A program made the position numbers and the translations under genes. The notes below the pieces were generated by a model. That model was given only the letters and a program-made list of their open reading frames with translations, ran no database searches and was not told where the DNA came from. From Ulota crispa (lineage: Eukaryota; Streptophyta; Bryopsida; Orthotrichales; Orthotrichaceae): a DNA stretch of 64,000 nucleotides. The first letter of the stretch is position 1. Each line of letters starts with the position of its first letter. This document shows, piece after piece, positions 35,973 to 48,158 of the stretch. The stretch is taken from positions 35,277,060 through 35,341,059 of the forward strand of contig OY987243.1 in assembly GCA_963920765.1 (NCBI GenBank), written 5' to 3'.

Positions 35973-37340
35973 CAATTTTAATGGGCATGCGCGTTTCTAC
36001 TAGTGTATGAAATATGCATGTTCTTTGACTCCTTGACTCAGTCTTCTTTATCTGACGCGAAGTGTTGTGCTGAATTTTGACAGGATTTGTCTGAATCTGC
36101 CCCTGGGAACCTCTGAAGCACTGAGGATTAAGCCTCACACCAGCAGCAAGAGGGTCGCCCTTCACCCGGCTCTGCTTTCGACAGAAGACAATATTTGCCA
36201 TGCAATTAGGGTTAGAGAGACAGTAAATTCCTGCACAGATTGTCAATCGATCTATTAATTAGCTTACAGTAATGTGAAATAGCAAAGATAGAAGTGGAAT
36301 CGAATTTGGTAGGGGAACCAGATTCATGGCGCTTCAAATTACTTTGCCAAAAAAATGGAGCCGCAGTCATGTATATTCGGACGTAGCTCGAAATGCGGCA
36401 GAATAGGAAATGTCGAGGATTAATTAGGTTTTTGTGTACAAGCATGCAGTTTGCTGTAATTAAAACTTGCTTATTCACCGCCATCTATGAAATAACATAT
36501 GCTTCTCACCTGCTCTGAATGTGGCTGGTTCATGTAATTGTGATTACTCCTGTACTTAAAATCCTTTGCTATCATTAATGCCAGCATTTGCACAATGTTT
36601 TGAAAGGAATGAGAGATCTGTCGTAACTAACCTCAACTTCAAGTATTGCATTGATTCTATAAGGAAGATCGTCATCAATTAGAATATTCATATCCAGGAA
36701 AGATTTTGCTGTAGGTTCACTTCAATAAGCACCGATTGATCCACAACTGGATCCATTTCTGTTCTCTCACCTCATCACCTGTTCGATTTTAGAAGCATTT
36801 TCAGCTGGACAGATTTCTGCTTTGATATTGTTTCCTCTAATCTTTACCGGTCCTTCTTACTAACAAATTTAAACTACAATTAAGTCGCATCGTTTGAGAG
36901 TTTTAACAAAATTATGAGTGCTGAAATCAAGCTGGCGTGTGAGCATCATCAAGCTGCAGCTGATAGCTTTTTTAAAGATAGTGTGATAATGGAGAGTGAT
37001 AAGTCCCGAGAAAGAACAACGTGCATTAATTTCTTGGAGCGTTTGTGTCGAAACAAAGCGTTATTTATGTAAGAGCGTTATTGTTATGAACTGATAGGCA
37101 TTGACAGGCATTGATAGACTTCCAGGATACCAGTAGAGAAATGATTGAGAGTTGCAGTAGTCACTTTTAATTTTCCAGAAGCATCAGTAGACTCAGTACC
37201 GAGCCATTCATAAACTACCGAGTCCATCCTTTTTGTTTTGGATTGATATTGATCAGAGCGTGAGAGATCAGTTTTCCTGTATTAATCTGTGCGAATCTGT
37301 TGAGGCGTTGATCGGATTGCGGTATCAGAGCTGCTTTGCA
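35973..37340. other. Spacer between the nodulin-related and p24 genes
   Basis: No coding region recognised. The last few hundred bases hold the promoter and 5' leader of the p24 gene; no clear TATA box. A GGTATCAGAGC phrase at 37321-37331 resembles a retroelement primer-binding site but there is no LTR near it. Confidence 0.5.
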
Positions 37341-40300
37341 ATGGTGCGAGGGCGATGGCATTTCGTGTTTTTGATGGTGCTGGGGTTAGAACTTTGTGTG
37401 CACCGGAGCGGAGCGTTGATGACGACAATCATGCGCCAGGAATGCGTCCACGAGGAAGTGGAGCACGACGGCGATTTGGTTTCGGGGAGCTTTGTGGTGA
37501 TCGATCACGGGCTTGCTTGGACCGACGAGCCAGGCGTCGAGCTTGTGGTGCGGACAACTACTAACCCTAGACCTTTTGTATTCCCTCTTTTTTTTACGGC
37601 TCTTTTAGTGAGCCGAGCGCACGAGCGAGAGAGAAATGCATGTATGCTCACTTTTTTTCGGCTCTTTTAGTGAACTGAGCGTGCGAGCGAGCGAGCGAGA
37701 AATGCATTCCTCGCCCGTGATTAATTGATTAGAACTCGGACATTGTTCTTAGTAAGTCCTTCTTGAAGAAATGGCTGTTCTTCTTGGCGGAGTTTTGAGT
37801 GTTCACAGGCTAGGGTTTCGTTCTTTGAAATCAATGTTGCGCAATTGTCTTGAAACTTTATGTTCTCGTCTCTTCGTTCCGATCCTCTTCTCGCTACTCC
37901 ATTCTAGTAAGCAATGCAGCTGTTTCTACTGTATCCGATTTCTGTTTCTATTGTATCCGATTTCTGTTTCTATTGTATCCGATTTCTGTTCTTTTCAATA
38001 GTATATGTTCATCTGGACAAATCATTACTTAATTTTCTTACCTTTACTCCGTAGCGATCCTTCATGTGGACGAGTTTCAATTGCAATTAGGCTGCATAGT
38101 TTAGGAGATTTTAAATCACGCAGCTGCCTTGGAATGAGATGTCTTTTTTTCTCTTCGTTTCGTTCCGCTTCTTTGTGTTTTCATTGCAGTGACAATACAA
38201 TTGAATCTATTGGACCGAAGTCTGTTTTTTATGTTGCATTTCCAGCCAGAAAGATCGCTGTTTAAGTTAGTAGACTTCCGTGTACGATTGTTCTTGCGGA
38301 CAAAAAATCAAACTGCAGTTAGGCTGCAGTGTGTGTGATTCGAAGCTTATAACCTCATATTAGGTAGATATGGAGTATACGTTTATTTATGGAGTCTTAT
38401 TTAAAATCAACTTCTTCATGGGAAGGAAAAAAATTTAGAAGTTATTGTAGCAAAATGATGCGAAGCTTAATATGACAAGAGCGTTTGTAATACTATGGGA
38501 AAAAAAAGGGTCGATGGCAAGTTACACCAGCTTGAAAACATGGTAGTTAACACAGAACTCCATATCTACCTAATATCCCGTTTTATGGTTGTAATTTCAT
38601 GGAACCCTAAGTTGCTGAAAGCATGATCCAATTTGATTTGTTAGCTTCATTGAGCTGCAGGTGACAAGCCCCTCTGGAACGAAGGTGACAAGTATCTTTG
38701 CCAACGAAGGGCAGAAGTTCGAGTTCCAAGCTCATCACCGGGGTTTGTACAAGTTCTGCTTCAAAAATCCCGGAACCACGCCTGAAACGATCTCATTTCA
38801 CATCCACGTTGGCCACATTCCAGGCATTTCGGACCTTGCAAAAGACGGTGCAATTTCAAATCTCGCTCTCTTTGCTCTGTTCTTGCAATTATATATATCG
38901 CTGCTGGACAAAAGTACAATCTTGTAGTAGAATTCTCTCTTTTAACCCTTTTGGATCCAAGATGCCATATTTATCTGAATACAGACTTTGCAAAGTCCAT
39001 AATCAACACACTCCCATGAAGCAGATGCAGATAGAAATTCAAAGTGGTGCTTATTTGTCGCCCTAAGCAAAATCTGCATGGGAAGATCCCTCCGTAGGAA
39101 AACAATCAATGCTTGTGTCCCTAATCTCTCTTTGGATGGTGTTACATCCAGAGATCTCTTGATAAATTCAAACCTTCCTAAGCCTATGTTTATTTGAGTA
39201 GTCCATGATTAGTTATATATGGCATCAAGGATTTATTATTTTAAAATGACCATTTCGATTGATCACATCGTGGAATTAAACCTGGAGTTTTTTGGTATCA
39301 ATAGATGGAGTGAAAAATATTGCACCTGCTGGTTGAAAGAACAAATAACAATCCTCAAAACTGCTTACAAGAACATGAATCCAAATATGGCTACTTAACC
39401 CTTACAGGGTAGCTCAAGCGAATACAGTAGTTGCTTCATATACGTTGGTGGATGCTTTTCTAAAGTGTTGGAAGATGGTCACGATGTTGCAGAACATTTG
39501 CAACCTGTGAATGTCAAAATAGCGCAACTTCGGGAAGCTCTGGCAGCCGTGTCTGCAGAGCAGATCTACTTAAAAGCCCGTGACCTTCGGCAACGTACAA
39601 GTGAGTTTTGGTTTGTACGCACCTTATTTGGTACTGTGCACTCGCGTTGTTGTTCTTTTTAGTATACATCATTTATTTAGGTGAACAGACATTTTATTTG
39701 ACAACAGTATTGGATCTACTTTAGAGTAGACGAGGGAATAGATCGCAGTTCCTACCGGTAAAAGAACCCTGCCTGTAGAACCTGAAAACCATCTGTCAGT
39801 AGAACCTGCAGCTTTGCTCACAGGTAAGCGGGTGTAGTGGGGCGTGTCCGTGGCTGGGGTCGAAGTTAAATCCACCAATCATTTAGTTTCAGTGACACAA
39901 TTTTCCCATGACAGACACGTATAACTCGGGTGGGAACTGAACCAATTTCCTATTGAGTTAGATTGTGGTTGATAGACACATTAATTAGTAAATTGATCAG
40001 TAAAATGAGATTTTTTCAGGAATTTTTAGGCAACATATGATAAGCAGAATCTTCGCCATGATCTGCAGGGAGGTCGCTCCAAGTCCATAGTGATAATATG
40101 ACCATCTGCTTGTGATATACAGGTAGACTTGGGTTGTTACTGTGACTTCAGAGAGACTTACCTATGAACTATGGTAAAAATTTGGGGAATTTACAAATAG
40201 GGGCACAAAAATGAAAAGTATTACGGAAAGGGGCACAGTTTCAAAATAATTACAAATAGGGGCACAGTTTCAAAAAAGTGATTTGAGAATGCTAGTAAAT

Positions 40301-40787
40301 TTTTTGTTTGAACATTGCGACATTTAGATACATCATATTAAATATTAACTAACTTACAAAAAACTTAACGGCGTCTCCAAATCAAGCCTAAATAAGAAAA
40401 TTTTAGTGAAGGGGTTTTGAAACTGTGCTCCTATTTGTAATTTTTTAAAAATGTGCCTCTATCTGTAATATTTTTCATTTTCATGCCCCTATTTGTAATT
40501 TGCCCTAAAAAATTCCTTTTGTGATGCGGTTTGAAACCCTTACTTACCAAGATTTGTGCATGCTATCCGAGAAGGTTTCTTCAATCAATGGGTCCATGAT
40601 ATTTAACGTCGCAGCAACTCATAAACTGTGTGTATTTGTGTATTGTGGTTCAGCGAACGAGAGCACCAACAGGCGGTTGATAACGTATACAGTAGGGGAG
40701 TATGTATGCCTGGTGGGTGTAAGCCTTGGTCAAGTATACCTCATTCGGAAGCTTTTTGACAAGCGGCTTGGATATAATAGAGTTTGA
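37341..40787 (+). CDS. p24 beta-subfamily cargo receptor (emp24/gp25L/GOLD family)
   Basis: A type I membrane protein of the early secretory pathway that cycles between ER and Golgi in COPI/COPII vesicles and helps sort cargo. Four exons: 37341-37547, 38661-38847, 39493-39600, 40654-40787, all with GT/AG borders and consistent phases; 211 residues, the usual length. Signal peptide about 1-25 (hydrophobic FVFLMVLGLELCV). The GOLD domain follows, with the paired cysteines at C35 (in MRQECVHEEVEHDG) and C102 (in GLYKFCFKNPG). Next come the HIHVGHIPG motif, DEHLQPVNVKIAQLREAL leading into a coiled coil (about 133-170), a transmembrane helix (about 181-198), and a short cytosolic tail, RKLFDKRLGYNRV. 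The VGHIP/AKDEHL signature points to the beta-3 type. Exon 3 falls entirely in the coiled coil. The intron 1 donor was chosen to join VELV to VTSPSGT, as in homologues. Confidence 0.95.
37587..37706 (+). repeat. Direct repeat in p24 intron 1
   Basis: Two copies of about 55 bp (37587-37641 and 37651-37706) of a phrase running from a T tract through GGCTCTTTTAGTGA to GCGAGAGAGAAATGCAT. The GAGC run is longer in the second copy. Confidence 0.75.
37921..37986 (+). repeat. 22-bp tandem repeat, three units, in p24 intron 1
   Basis: Three consecutive copies of TGTTTCTATTGTATCCGATT plus TC; the first differs by one base (ACT for ATT). Confidence 0.9.
38355..38580. repeat. Short inverted repeat in p24 intron 1
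   Basis: ATATTAGGTAGATATGGAGT at about 38357-38378 is matched by its reverse complement ACTCCATATCTACCTAATAT at about 38558-38577, about 180 bp apart. MITE-like, but no target duplication or related copy was seen. Confidence 0.6.
40184..40506. mobile_element. MITE in p24 intron 3, TTACAAATAGGGGCA family
   Basis: Left end GGGGAATTTACAAATAGGGG, right end CCCCTATTTGTAATTTGCCC. Each side repeats the phrase three times as degenerate tandem units (AATAGGGGCACAGTTTC). The insertion lies wholly in the intron between coding exons 3 and 4 and ends 147 bp before exon 4. Confidence 0.85.
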
Positions 40788-41692
40788 CAGCACGTTGGGA
40801 AGCTCCATCATGTTGCTGGAGAAAGCAGCAATCAATGCATGCTTTGTAGTCACAGACTTCTATGTCGACATGGTTGCTTAGCTCTTGTTCTAAAACAGAT
40901 TGCAATTTTCATTTTTCCTAAACCTCATTTGAACCTTTATTTAGTACTGTTGCCAGATATCTTGTTCCGTTTTGAATCTCCATGAGTTGCTGCTTTTACC
41001 ATAGAGACTTTGGATCATCCACTGAAATTTAGATCTCTGAGTGTTCAAGATAGATTACCATCCTCATCACCTACTGAAACAGGACAGGCACCATATATTC
41101 CTTTACTGTAGGTCTCTTCAAAATAGTATCATGAGTGTTGATCAAATAGGAGTTGTTCTAGCAAAAGTAGAGCGTTCATTGGCATTCCTGGCGCTGCAAA
41201 AGATATATTTAGTGTGCATACTTCCTTGCCAAAATGGAAAACCGAGCTCTGCTAGGACTTTTGACGTGGTTTAGGATTCAATATCTGTGTATTGAAGGTG
41301 GTCAGCAACTGCGTGGGGTCCGTGCAACAGTTTTGCGAGAGGCTACATTTTCTAAATGGATACCGAGTAGATTAAAATTCCCGTTTTGTGGCTTTTTCTA
41401 CAAGTTTTCTTTGGTGTATCATTGTGAAAGACACAAGCTTTAAACTGCCCTTGGTCGTCCCACTTTTGTACTTTGACCTGCAATTTAACTTCGTTCACCC
41501 CACAATATTGCAAAATGGAACCCATTATTGACCATTGTGCATAAGCTAATATTTTTATCTGATCGTCGGAAATGTTTAAGCTCTCCAAAGCTCAGAATGT
41601 TGAGCACGGCATGGGCAATCGCAAGCACTATTTTGAGAAATTTGAATATGTAATGTGCAATTGGTCAATTGTGGAGTGAACAAAGTTAACCT
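40788..41692. other. 3' flank of the p24 gene, no further gene
   Basis: Contains the probable 3' UTR of p24. Short open frames (41041-41443) have no recognised motif. Confidence 0.45.
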
Positions 41693-41696
41693 TTAA

Positions 41697-42145
41697 CCCC
41701 TAGAGGATTGAGCGTGCCGCTGCGACCAGTACAATACAGGGTATTTTTCTTATATTTGGAATGGATCCATACCTCTATTACATTTGAGATCAACAAAGAA
41801 GTTGGAGAATAGATCAAAGTTGTTCTAGTGAGCTACTTGAGATCCCGAATTAAAACTTCTTACTGGTAGCAAATACCGATTTTACGGCAGTGTATATACT
41901 ATGCCCTATGGTCCTTTAAGGGTTAAACGACCAAAAGGCTCTTTGCGACCAATACAATACATGGTACTTTTCTTGTATTTGGAATGGATCCACACCCCTA
42001 ATACATTTGAGACCAACAAAGAAGTTGAAAAATAAACCAATGTGGTTCTAGTGAGCTACTTGAGATCCCAAATTAAAATTTCATATTGGTAGCAAATGAC
42101 GATTATACATCAGCGTATATACTATGCCCTATGATCATTTAAGGG
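41697..42145. mobile_element. TTAA-flanked MITE in two tandem copies
   Basis: Copy 1 41697-41922 and copy 2 41927-42145 share one TTAA (41923-41926) between them, with TTAA also at 41693 and 42146. Copy 1 starts CCCCTAGAGGATTGAG and ends GGTCCTTTAAGGG; copy 2 ends GATCATTTAAGGG. The two interiors are very similar (GGAATGGATCCA, CTAGTGAGCTACTTGAGATC). The left end of copy 2 (ACGACCAAAAGG) has lost the CCCC start. Confidence 0.85.
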
Positions 42146-42288
42146 TTAAGTTGCAAGCTGCGGTATTGCAAGGACAAGTTTGTACCATTATATCTTGTCC
42201 TCTTTTTTCACGCATTTCTTTTACTAAACCGCCTTTTGTGGGTTCAGGGATGTGACCCCTCTAAGCCTATAAAGCATTTCACCTCAAC

Positions 42289-42922
42289 TAAGGTAGGAGG
42301 CTCGTGAATGGACCATCTAAGCAAATGTGCAATTTTGTGGCATCTAAGCAAAAGTGCAATTCTAAGGAAAAATTAGGGCGGCCTTGTAAAATGGGAATAC
42401 TTTTGGTAGAAAGTCAAAGTAGAGACAGTTCTATGGCCATTGAATTTGAATTTTTTTGAGTAAGTATGAATTAACTACAATTAATCAAAGCAAAAGGTGC
42501 GTAGGTAGCTATTCTTGATCTTAGGAAGTAGCATTCATGATGCAAAGGCAGCTTGTAAATGGAGCACATGAGTCCTAAAAATAACCATTACAAAGCCAAG
42601 AATGTCTAATAAGGCTCTTAAAGCGTGCAAGCACCCCTTCCATATTCTAATACTCAAATCATGATTGAGAACAAGTTTTCATTTATTTTAGTATGACGTG
42701 TATCTATACTTTACTGAAAGACAAATCTGAACACAATTATGACCAGTAAGCACACACAACAGTGGCTCATGTCACTCTCTTAACTTCCTAAAATGATGCA
42801 TGCACAAGTACAATTTCTAAACATAAAAAATGTGATCCATTTAAGAACCTATGTGCACTATTTTTGTGATCCCTACATGATCCATTCAAAATGACTGCTC
42901 CAAATTAGAGTCTCCTACCTTA
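42289..42922. mobile_element. MITE, TAAGGTAGGAGRCTC subfamily
   Basis: Left end TAAGGTAGGAGGCTCG, right end GAGTCTCCTACCTTA. Ends are related to the TAAGGTAGNAGCACCC family, but the interior is different. A lone left end of the same type lies at about 53739. Non-coding. Confidence 0.6.
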
Positions 42923-43628
42923 CTCTTGGATGTAAGGAGTACAGGGGTAATTATACAACAAGTTTAGGTCCATTGTGCTCACCCAAGTATATCCAACATG
43001 TGACATGGTTCTTTCCTGTTCCATCTGTCAAGAAACTATGTGAATAAGGACGTTTTGTTGGCACATCCTTCATGACAAAGGAATCTAAGGTAACCCTTTC
43101 ATGGTTGTATTGTCATATAGAAAAAGATAAAGAAAACCCATTGACATAAAATAGATGTTGGTCTTACAATTGATATTCTTGTTTTCTTCATCTTTACCTG
43201 CTTTGATTAACAAAATTGAGTTTGAATATTAGTTTTAGACTTGCCAAGTCAACATATACAAGTTTGAATCATGAAACTATTTTGGTGTATGAAGAGATAT
43301 AGTTTCTTCTCTTTTTTCACTTTATACAATTATAAAATAATTTAAGAATGCGTTTATTTCCAAAATGCTATAAAAAGTGAATGCAACAATCGCCCCATCT
43401 TCAATCTTAAGATTAATTGTGATGCCTCTTCATGCCTCATGTAAATAGTTTACTGGAAAGAATACAAATGCTTATCAAATCAATATGTTTAACCTCGTGT
43501 TTGACATTTTTCTTTTTCATTTGTTTTATCTTTTAACTCATACACATGGTCCTTTGTCACAATTTGATGAGGATGAGTTACAAAATAATTGATGTTAAAT
43601 TGTTACAAAATGCTCGTAATGTGACTGC
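42923..43628. other. Intergenic, no recognisable gene
   Basis: AT-rich; nothing supported. Confidence 0.5.
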
Positions 43629-43632
43629 TTAA

Positions 43633-44788
43633 CCCCTAAATGCCCAACTGTCCTCTCGGGGGCAAATGGGATTTTGGGCATGTATTTATAGTTAGAATTT
43701 TTGAAATTTTTATTGAAGATGGGGAATTTCAAGGCCTACACGGGCGTCTATTGTTTTTCTTCATTTCAACATTTATTGAAGAAGTTGTGCATGAATTTTT
43801 GAAAATTAGGGGAGGGTGGGGCAGCCCAAAAACTTCTTAAAAATTTTCATTTAAAAAAAATAAAAATCTGAAATTGGTTCTTTATATCTATACAATTATG
43901 TGAAGCTTTGAATCATTCAATTTTGATTGATGAGTGAGAAGTTTTAGTTTGCGGGTAGGGATGGGACTCTCGAACCTCCATTCCTTTTGCCCCTTGTAAA
44001 ATTTGGTGCTTTACTTTTTGGAGCTCTTTGTGTATTTGTTTTTTGACTTTTTTTACCCAAGTTGTAGTAGACTAAGATTCCTTGGTTTTCATCATTTGGA
44101 TAAAGGTAATTCAAATTCTGAATTTTACATAAATCCTCCAATTATGCCTAGTGTATATGCAAATTTCATGGCCTTCTGGCATTGCATGATTTTACAAAGT
44201 ATGACTCACACCTCCAATTCATTGGGAAATTCTCCCACACTAATCTAACTTGGTCTTCTACATGGAAATAATTAATCTCAACTTTGCATAGAGCAATTAT
44301 TTTGATTTAAGAGTGGTCAAAGGCTTCTAAAATTTTTGGGCAGCACAAAAAAAAACTTTTATTTTCACTTCAAATGTCAATATCTCACTCCTTTACATCT
44401 ACAATGAGCTTGTTGTTTTCCCGCAAGCAATGAACACGGAGAGCCAAAAAAAAAAAAAAAAAAGTCAAGTGAATGAAATGTGCAAAAAACCAATTGAAAT
44501 CTAGATAAATCAGCTAAAAACCAACTAAGTTTTTGGAAAATTTTCAATTATAGTGTAGGTATATGGAGAATAGCCGGTGCATCCACTGAAATAACTGGAT
44601 GAAAATGAGAAATGTAGGCTTTTAGCCAAAAAAGCTCAAAATTTGCCCATAAGTACCTCCCATAGTCTAGGACAAGATTTTTTGGTTGGATTTCCAAAAA
44701 GAACTTTTTTTTCCTACCTTTCTACCCATTCCCCAAAAGTGGCAGTTCTCAATGACTTTCACAAAAAAAAGGCTTGGTCCTTTAGGGG
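43633..44788. mobile_element. TTAA-flanked MITE (1156 bp), subfamily with 48159 and 55643
   Basis: TTAA at 43629-43632 and 44789-44792. Ends CCCCTAAATGCCCAACTG and GGCTTGGTCCTTTAGGGG. A hairpin close to the left end reads TGTCCTCTCGGGGGCA. Internal blocks such as AACTTGGTCTTCTACATGG and CCTAGTGTAT are shared with 48159-49303 in the same direction and with 55643-56845 in the opposite direction. A run of 19 A lies at about 44447-44464. Confidence 0.92.
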
Positions 44789-44923
44789 TTAAGGGCTTGG
44801 GATTGATCAATGCAATGAATGCGTAAAGCTTGGAAAAAGTAGCCTCTCTTTTTGCATTGTAGATAAATGCCTTTTTAGGCTTTTCCGGGGGTTCTCCAAA
44901 TTGGCCAGTAGCGGTTTCATTAA

Positions 44924-45837
44924 CCCCTAAAGGACCAAGGAGCCCACTTTGGGCTTTATGAGAACTCGAGCAGTCTATTGACTTTATAATTTGGAAATTT
45001 TTCATGAAATTTTTAGGATGGATGCTACTCATCATAATCTACACATGAAGCTTTATTTCATGTCATTCCAATAAGTAATGCAAAATTTAGAAAGTTTTTT
45101 CAATTTCAATGTAAAACCGGAGTAGCAAAAAACATATTCTTATTTTTTTTACTTTTTTATTTATAGAATTTTATAGATTGATACCTACTCAAAAAAAATT
45201 GAGTCACCCAATTCCAAATAATGAGGTAAGAGTTACAAGGAGTTTTACTTTGCAGGCAATGGAGGTAGGAAGAGGGTAGAAAAAACATATAAAGATATCT
45301 TTTACTCTCAATTTTGAAAATTTTCAAATGAAAATGAAAATGAAAGTTACTAATTGTCTATTTGAGCATTTTCACTATTGGGATTAACAATTTCCAAATT
45401 CTTCCAAAACTTATTAGCATATTAGTTATATCTTTTCATTCATCAATACCTTTCACTTTACAACTTTTGTATAAATAAATCCAAAATTTTTTTTGGTTCA
45501 GTTTTTTTATGTATGCTTTCAACCCATTTTCCTACAGATTGCCAAAATTGCACAAGTAATACAACATATGTGTTTTTCTCTAAAAAGTTTGAAACACAAA
45601 ACTTCACTTTCTAGAAGGACTAGAAAAGCCTACATTTTGAAATTTAGGCACATTGATTTTGCAATTGGTGGGGATATTCATTTTGAAATTTTGGTACAAT
45701 GTACTTGTGCAAGTCAACTAAAGAATCCTATAGTTGGATTTGTTAAAAAGTAAATTTCAATGAAGATTTTGACCTTGCTTTGGGGACTAGTATTTTGAAG
45801 CAGTTTTGGGCCTCTAAACACAGAAGAATTTTAGGGG
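44924..45837. mobile_element. TTAA-flanked MITE (914 bp), inverted twin of 54729-55638
   Basis: TTAA at 44920-44923 and 45838-45841. Starts CCCCTAAAGGACCAAGGAGC and ends GAAGAATTTTAGGGG. The reverse complement of the whole element reappears at 54729-55638, over 90 percent identical by eye across the segments compared. The open frame 45493-45753 is shared, with changes, by the twin; it has no known motif and begins at a non-ATG codon. Confidence 0.93.
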
Positions 45838-45841
45838 TTAA

Positions 45842-46365
45842 TAATGAAAATATTTGGAAAAATGGGGTGTTCTTGCATTGGAGCATTGTGAAATTTTCAT
45901 TCTACTCACAATTTACACATGGTAAAGTTGCTTTGCATGGAGTTTTTTTTTTTTTTTTCTCGTTTAATTTGGATATAACAAAAAGTAATCTCTATCAGAC
46001 TGACAAACCTATTTAAATCCATGGACATGGATGCCATATGCAAAATATGGATGACACTCATTCTTTTGTCAAAATGTTTCACATTCATTCAAACGAGTCA
46101 TATTATCTCAAGACTGTGGAATAATTGAGTGATTTCATTAATTGAAAATGGAAGAATTTTTTGCCCAATAATATTTCAAAACAGTTTTGTATGATTTTAG
46201 AGGAAAGAATTGCACAAAAAAGAAACCTTGGTTCCATGTCGTATTGAAGTTGAATTATTTCCAGCTATTGGTAAAAAGAATTACTATTTTAGCTCAAAAT
46301 TTCCTGGTTCATGCTTGGACAAGGAGAATGTGTTTCTAAGTCTTCAAGGTTTAGGTTGAAAAAGC
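45842..46365. other. Intergenic, no recognisable gene
   Basis: AT-rich, with a run of about 14 T at 45944-45958. Confidence 0.5.
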
Positions 46366-46369
46366 TTAA

Positions 46370-47280
46370 CCCCTGAAGGACCAAGCCCTTTTTTTTGCCA
46401 AAATCATTAAAAATTGCCATTTGTAGGAGGTTTAGAAAAGAGGGGTTTATGTTTTGCTTTTGGGAAATCCAACTATAGGATCTTGCCTCAAACTAGAAGA
46501 GGTATTTGTAAGAAAAAAATCAGCTCATTCCAAAAGGAAGAGAGTGTAGTAATGACATCTGAAGTGAAAAAACAAGTTTTTTTCCATGCTGCCAAAAAAT
46601 TTCAGAAGCCTTTGACCACTCTTATAACAAAAAAACTGCTCTACCCAAAGGTGTGCTTTATTTTTTCCATGTAGGAGATCAAGTTAGCTATGTGTGGGAG
46701 AATTTTCAAATCAATTGGAACTTTACAAGACATGGGGAAAAATAGTAAGTAAAATGAAGTAGAGAATGAGTCAAAACACTAAATTGTTAAGAATTTTTAT
46801 TATGGAAATGAAAAACGCTAATCCTAACACTGATAATGTTGTGATAAACAATCTATTTCCTTTTGTTTAATTATTTTTCCATAAAATTGAAAATTGAGTA
46901 AAATAAAAGACTTCAAATTTTATTTTTGATTAGAGATTCCATAATTGCCCGCAAACTAAAAATCCTCATAACTTTCATGTTGTTGATAGCTTCTCATGAA
47001 TAAACAAATCTAAAGAACCAATTTCAAATTTGTGTTTAAAAAAAAGTGATTTTCAAAAAAGTTTTTGGGCTGCTCGGATGGGAAGTCCTCCCCAAATTTT
47101 CATAAATTCATGCATAACTTCTTCGTCAAATGTCAAAATAAAAAAAGATTAAATGCCCATGTAGATTTTTGAATTCTCCACCTTCAATAAAAGTTTCAAA
47201 AAATCACACAAAGTAGTGTAACCATAGGTACATGCCCAAAGTCCAACCTGTCCCTCAAAGAGACAATGGTCCTTCAGGGA
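46370..47280. mobile_element. TTAA-flanked MITE (911 bp), subfamily with 22858 and 60620
   Basis: TTAA at 46366-46369 and 47281-47284. Ends CCCCTGAAGGACCAAGCCC and GGTCCTTCAGGGA. The compensating G/C change at the sixth base of both ends keeps the inverted repeat paired. Interior collinear with 60620-61539. Confidence 0.92.
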
Positions 47281-47284
47281 TTAA

Positions 47285-48154
47285 AACAATCGATATTTTG
47301 AGATGGATCTATTAACTATGCAACCTTGCAATCATTGAAAATCATCCAGTGACCATCTTTTTAGGTGTGTACAGTACAACATGATGGCCATTTTTTGCCG
47401 GATAAGGAATGGCCACTATTTTGATGTAAGGTTTCATTGTTCATAATGAAACGACAAAACCCCAAGCACAAACGGCAGAGGGGTTCCCATCAAAAAAAAA
47501 TATCAGCGCTAAGATTTCATTCACGAGAAAGACCATGCAAGACACATGCTTCATAAAAAGTTGCATTCTACATTACAAACAAAAAGAGCTATTCACACAA
47601 GAGCCCACCTCTAATTTGTGCAAGTCTCATGTCAAAGTGAGATCCTGGTTTTGTCGGGTTATTAAGATTAAGGGCAAATATTTATTCTAAAGAAAGAAAT
47701 GAATATTTTATGCAAAAATCTGATGGACTTAGGTTGAAACTTGGGTCAAACAAAATTGTTGACTCAAATCGTAATCAAAATCCCACCTTCTTAGTGCCAA
47801 AACTTTTAGAAGTGCTACCATGGCCACAAAATTTAATAAACCTAAATGTAGAATTCGGGGGAAAATGCGTGAAGTGCCAAATTCTAATTTTTAGCTCTTG
47901 GCCAATCATATTTTCAAATTTTAATGGATGTGGAACTGAGTGCAAGTTGCCAAATTTCAAATTCTGGCTTTTGGTAAATTAGATTCTAAATTTCCAATAT
48001 CACATAGTTTGAACTTGCCCTAAGTTACCTCCAAACGCACAAGAATTTTGGAGCCAACTCTTTTCATCTTAAGATGCCCATGTGGCTCACAAATGCTAAA
48101 ACTTGTACTTGACCAAGTGATTTAATAACAAGAACTACTAACAATGTTTTTTGT
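47285..48154. other. Intergenic, no recognisable gene
   Basis: AT-rich; a mirror phrase around CCAAATTCTAATTTTTAGCTC (47877 on) is too short to call an element. Confidence 0.5.
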
Positions 48155-48158
48155 TTAA

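Noticed and set aside
37318-37333. GGTATCAGAGC, like a retroelement primer-binding site for initiator tRNA-Met
   Set aside because: It lies in the p24 leader 10 bp before the ATG, with no LTR on either side; chance match.
39393-39412. TTAACCCTTACAGGG resembling a TTAA-element end
   Set aside because: No inverted partner within 2 kb; it lies in a p24 intron just before exon 3.
45493-45753. 86-codon open frame shared with its mirror copy at 54813-55052
   Set aside because: The conservation is that of the whole MITE, not of the reading frame; no ATG start and no motif, so not taken as a transposase.
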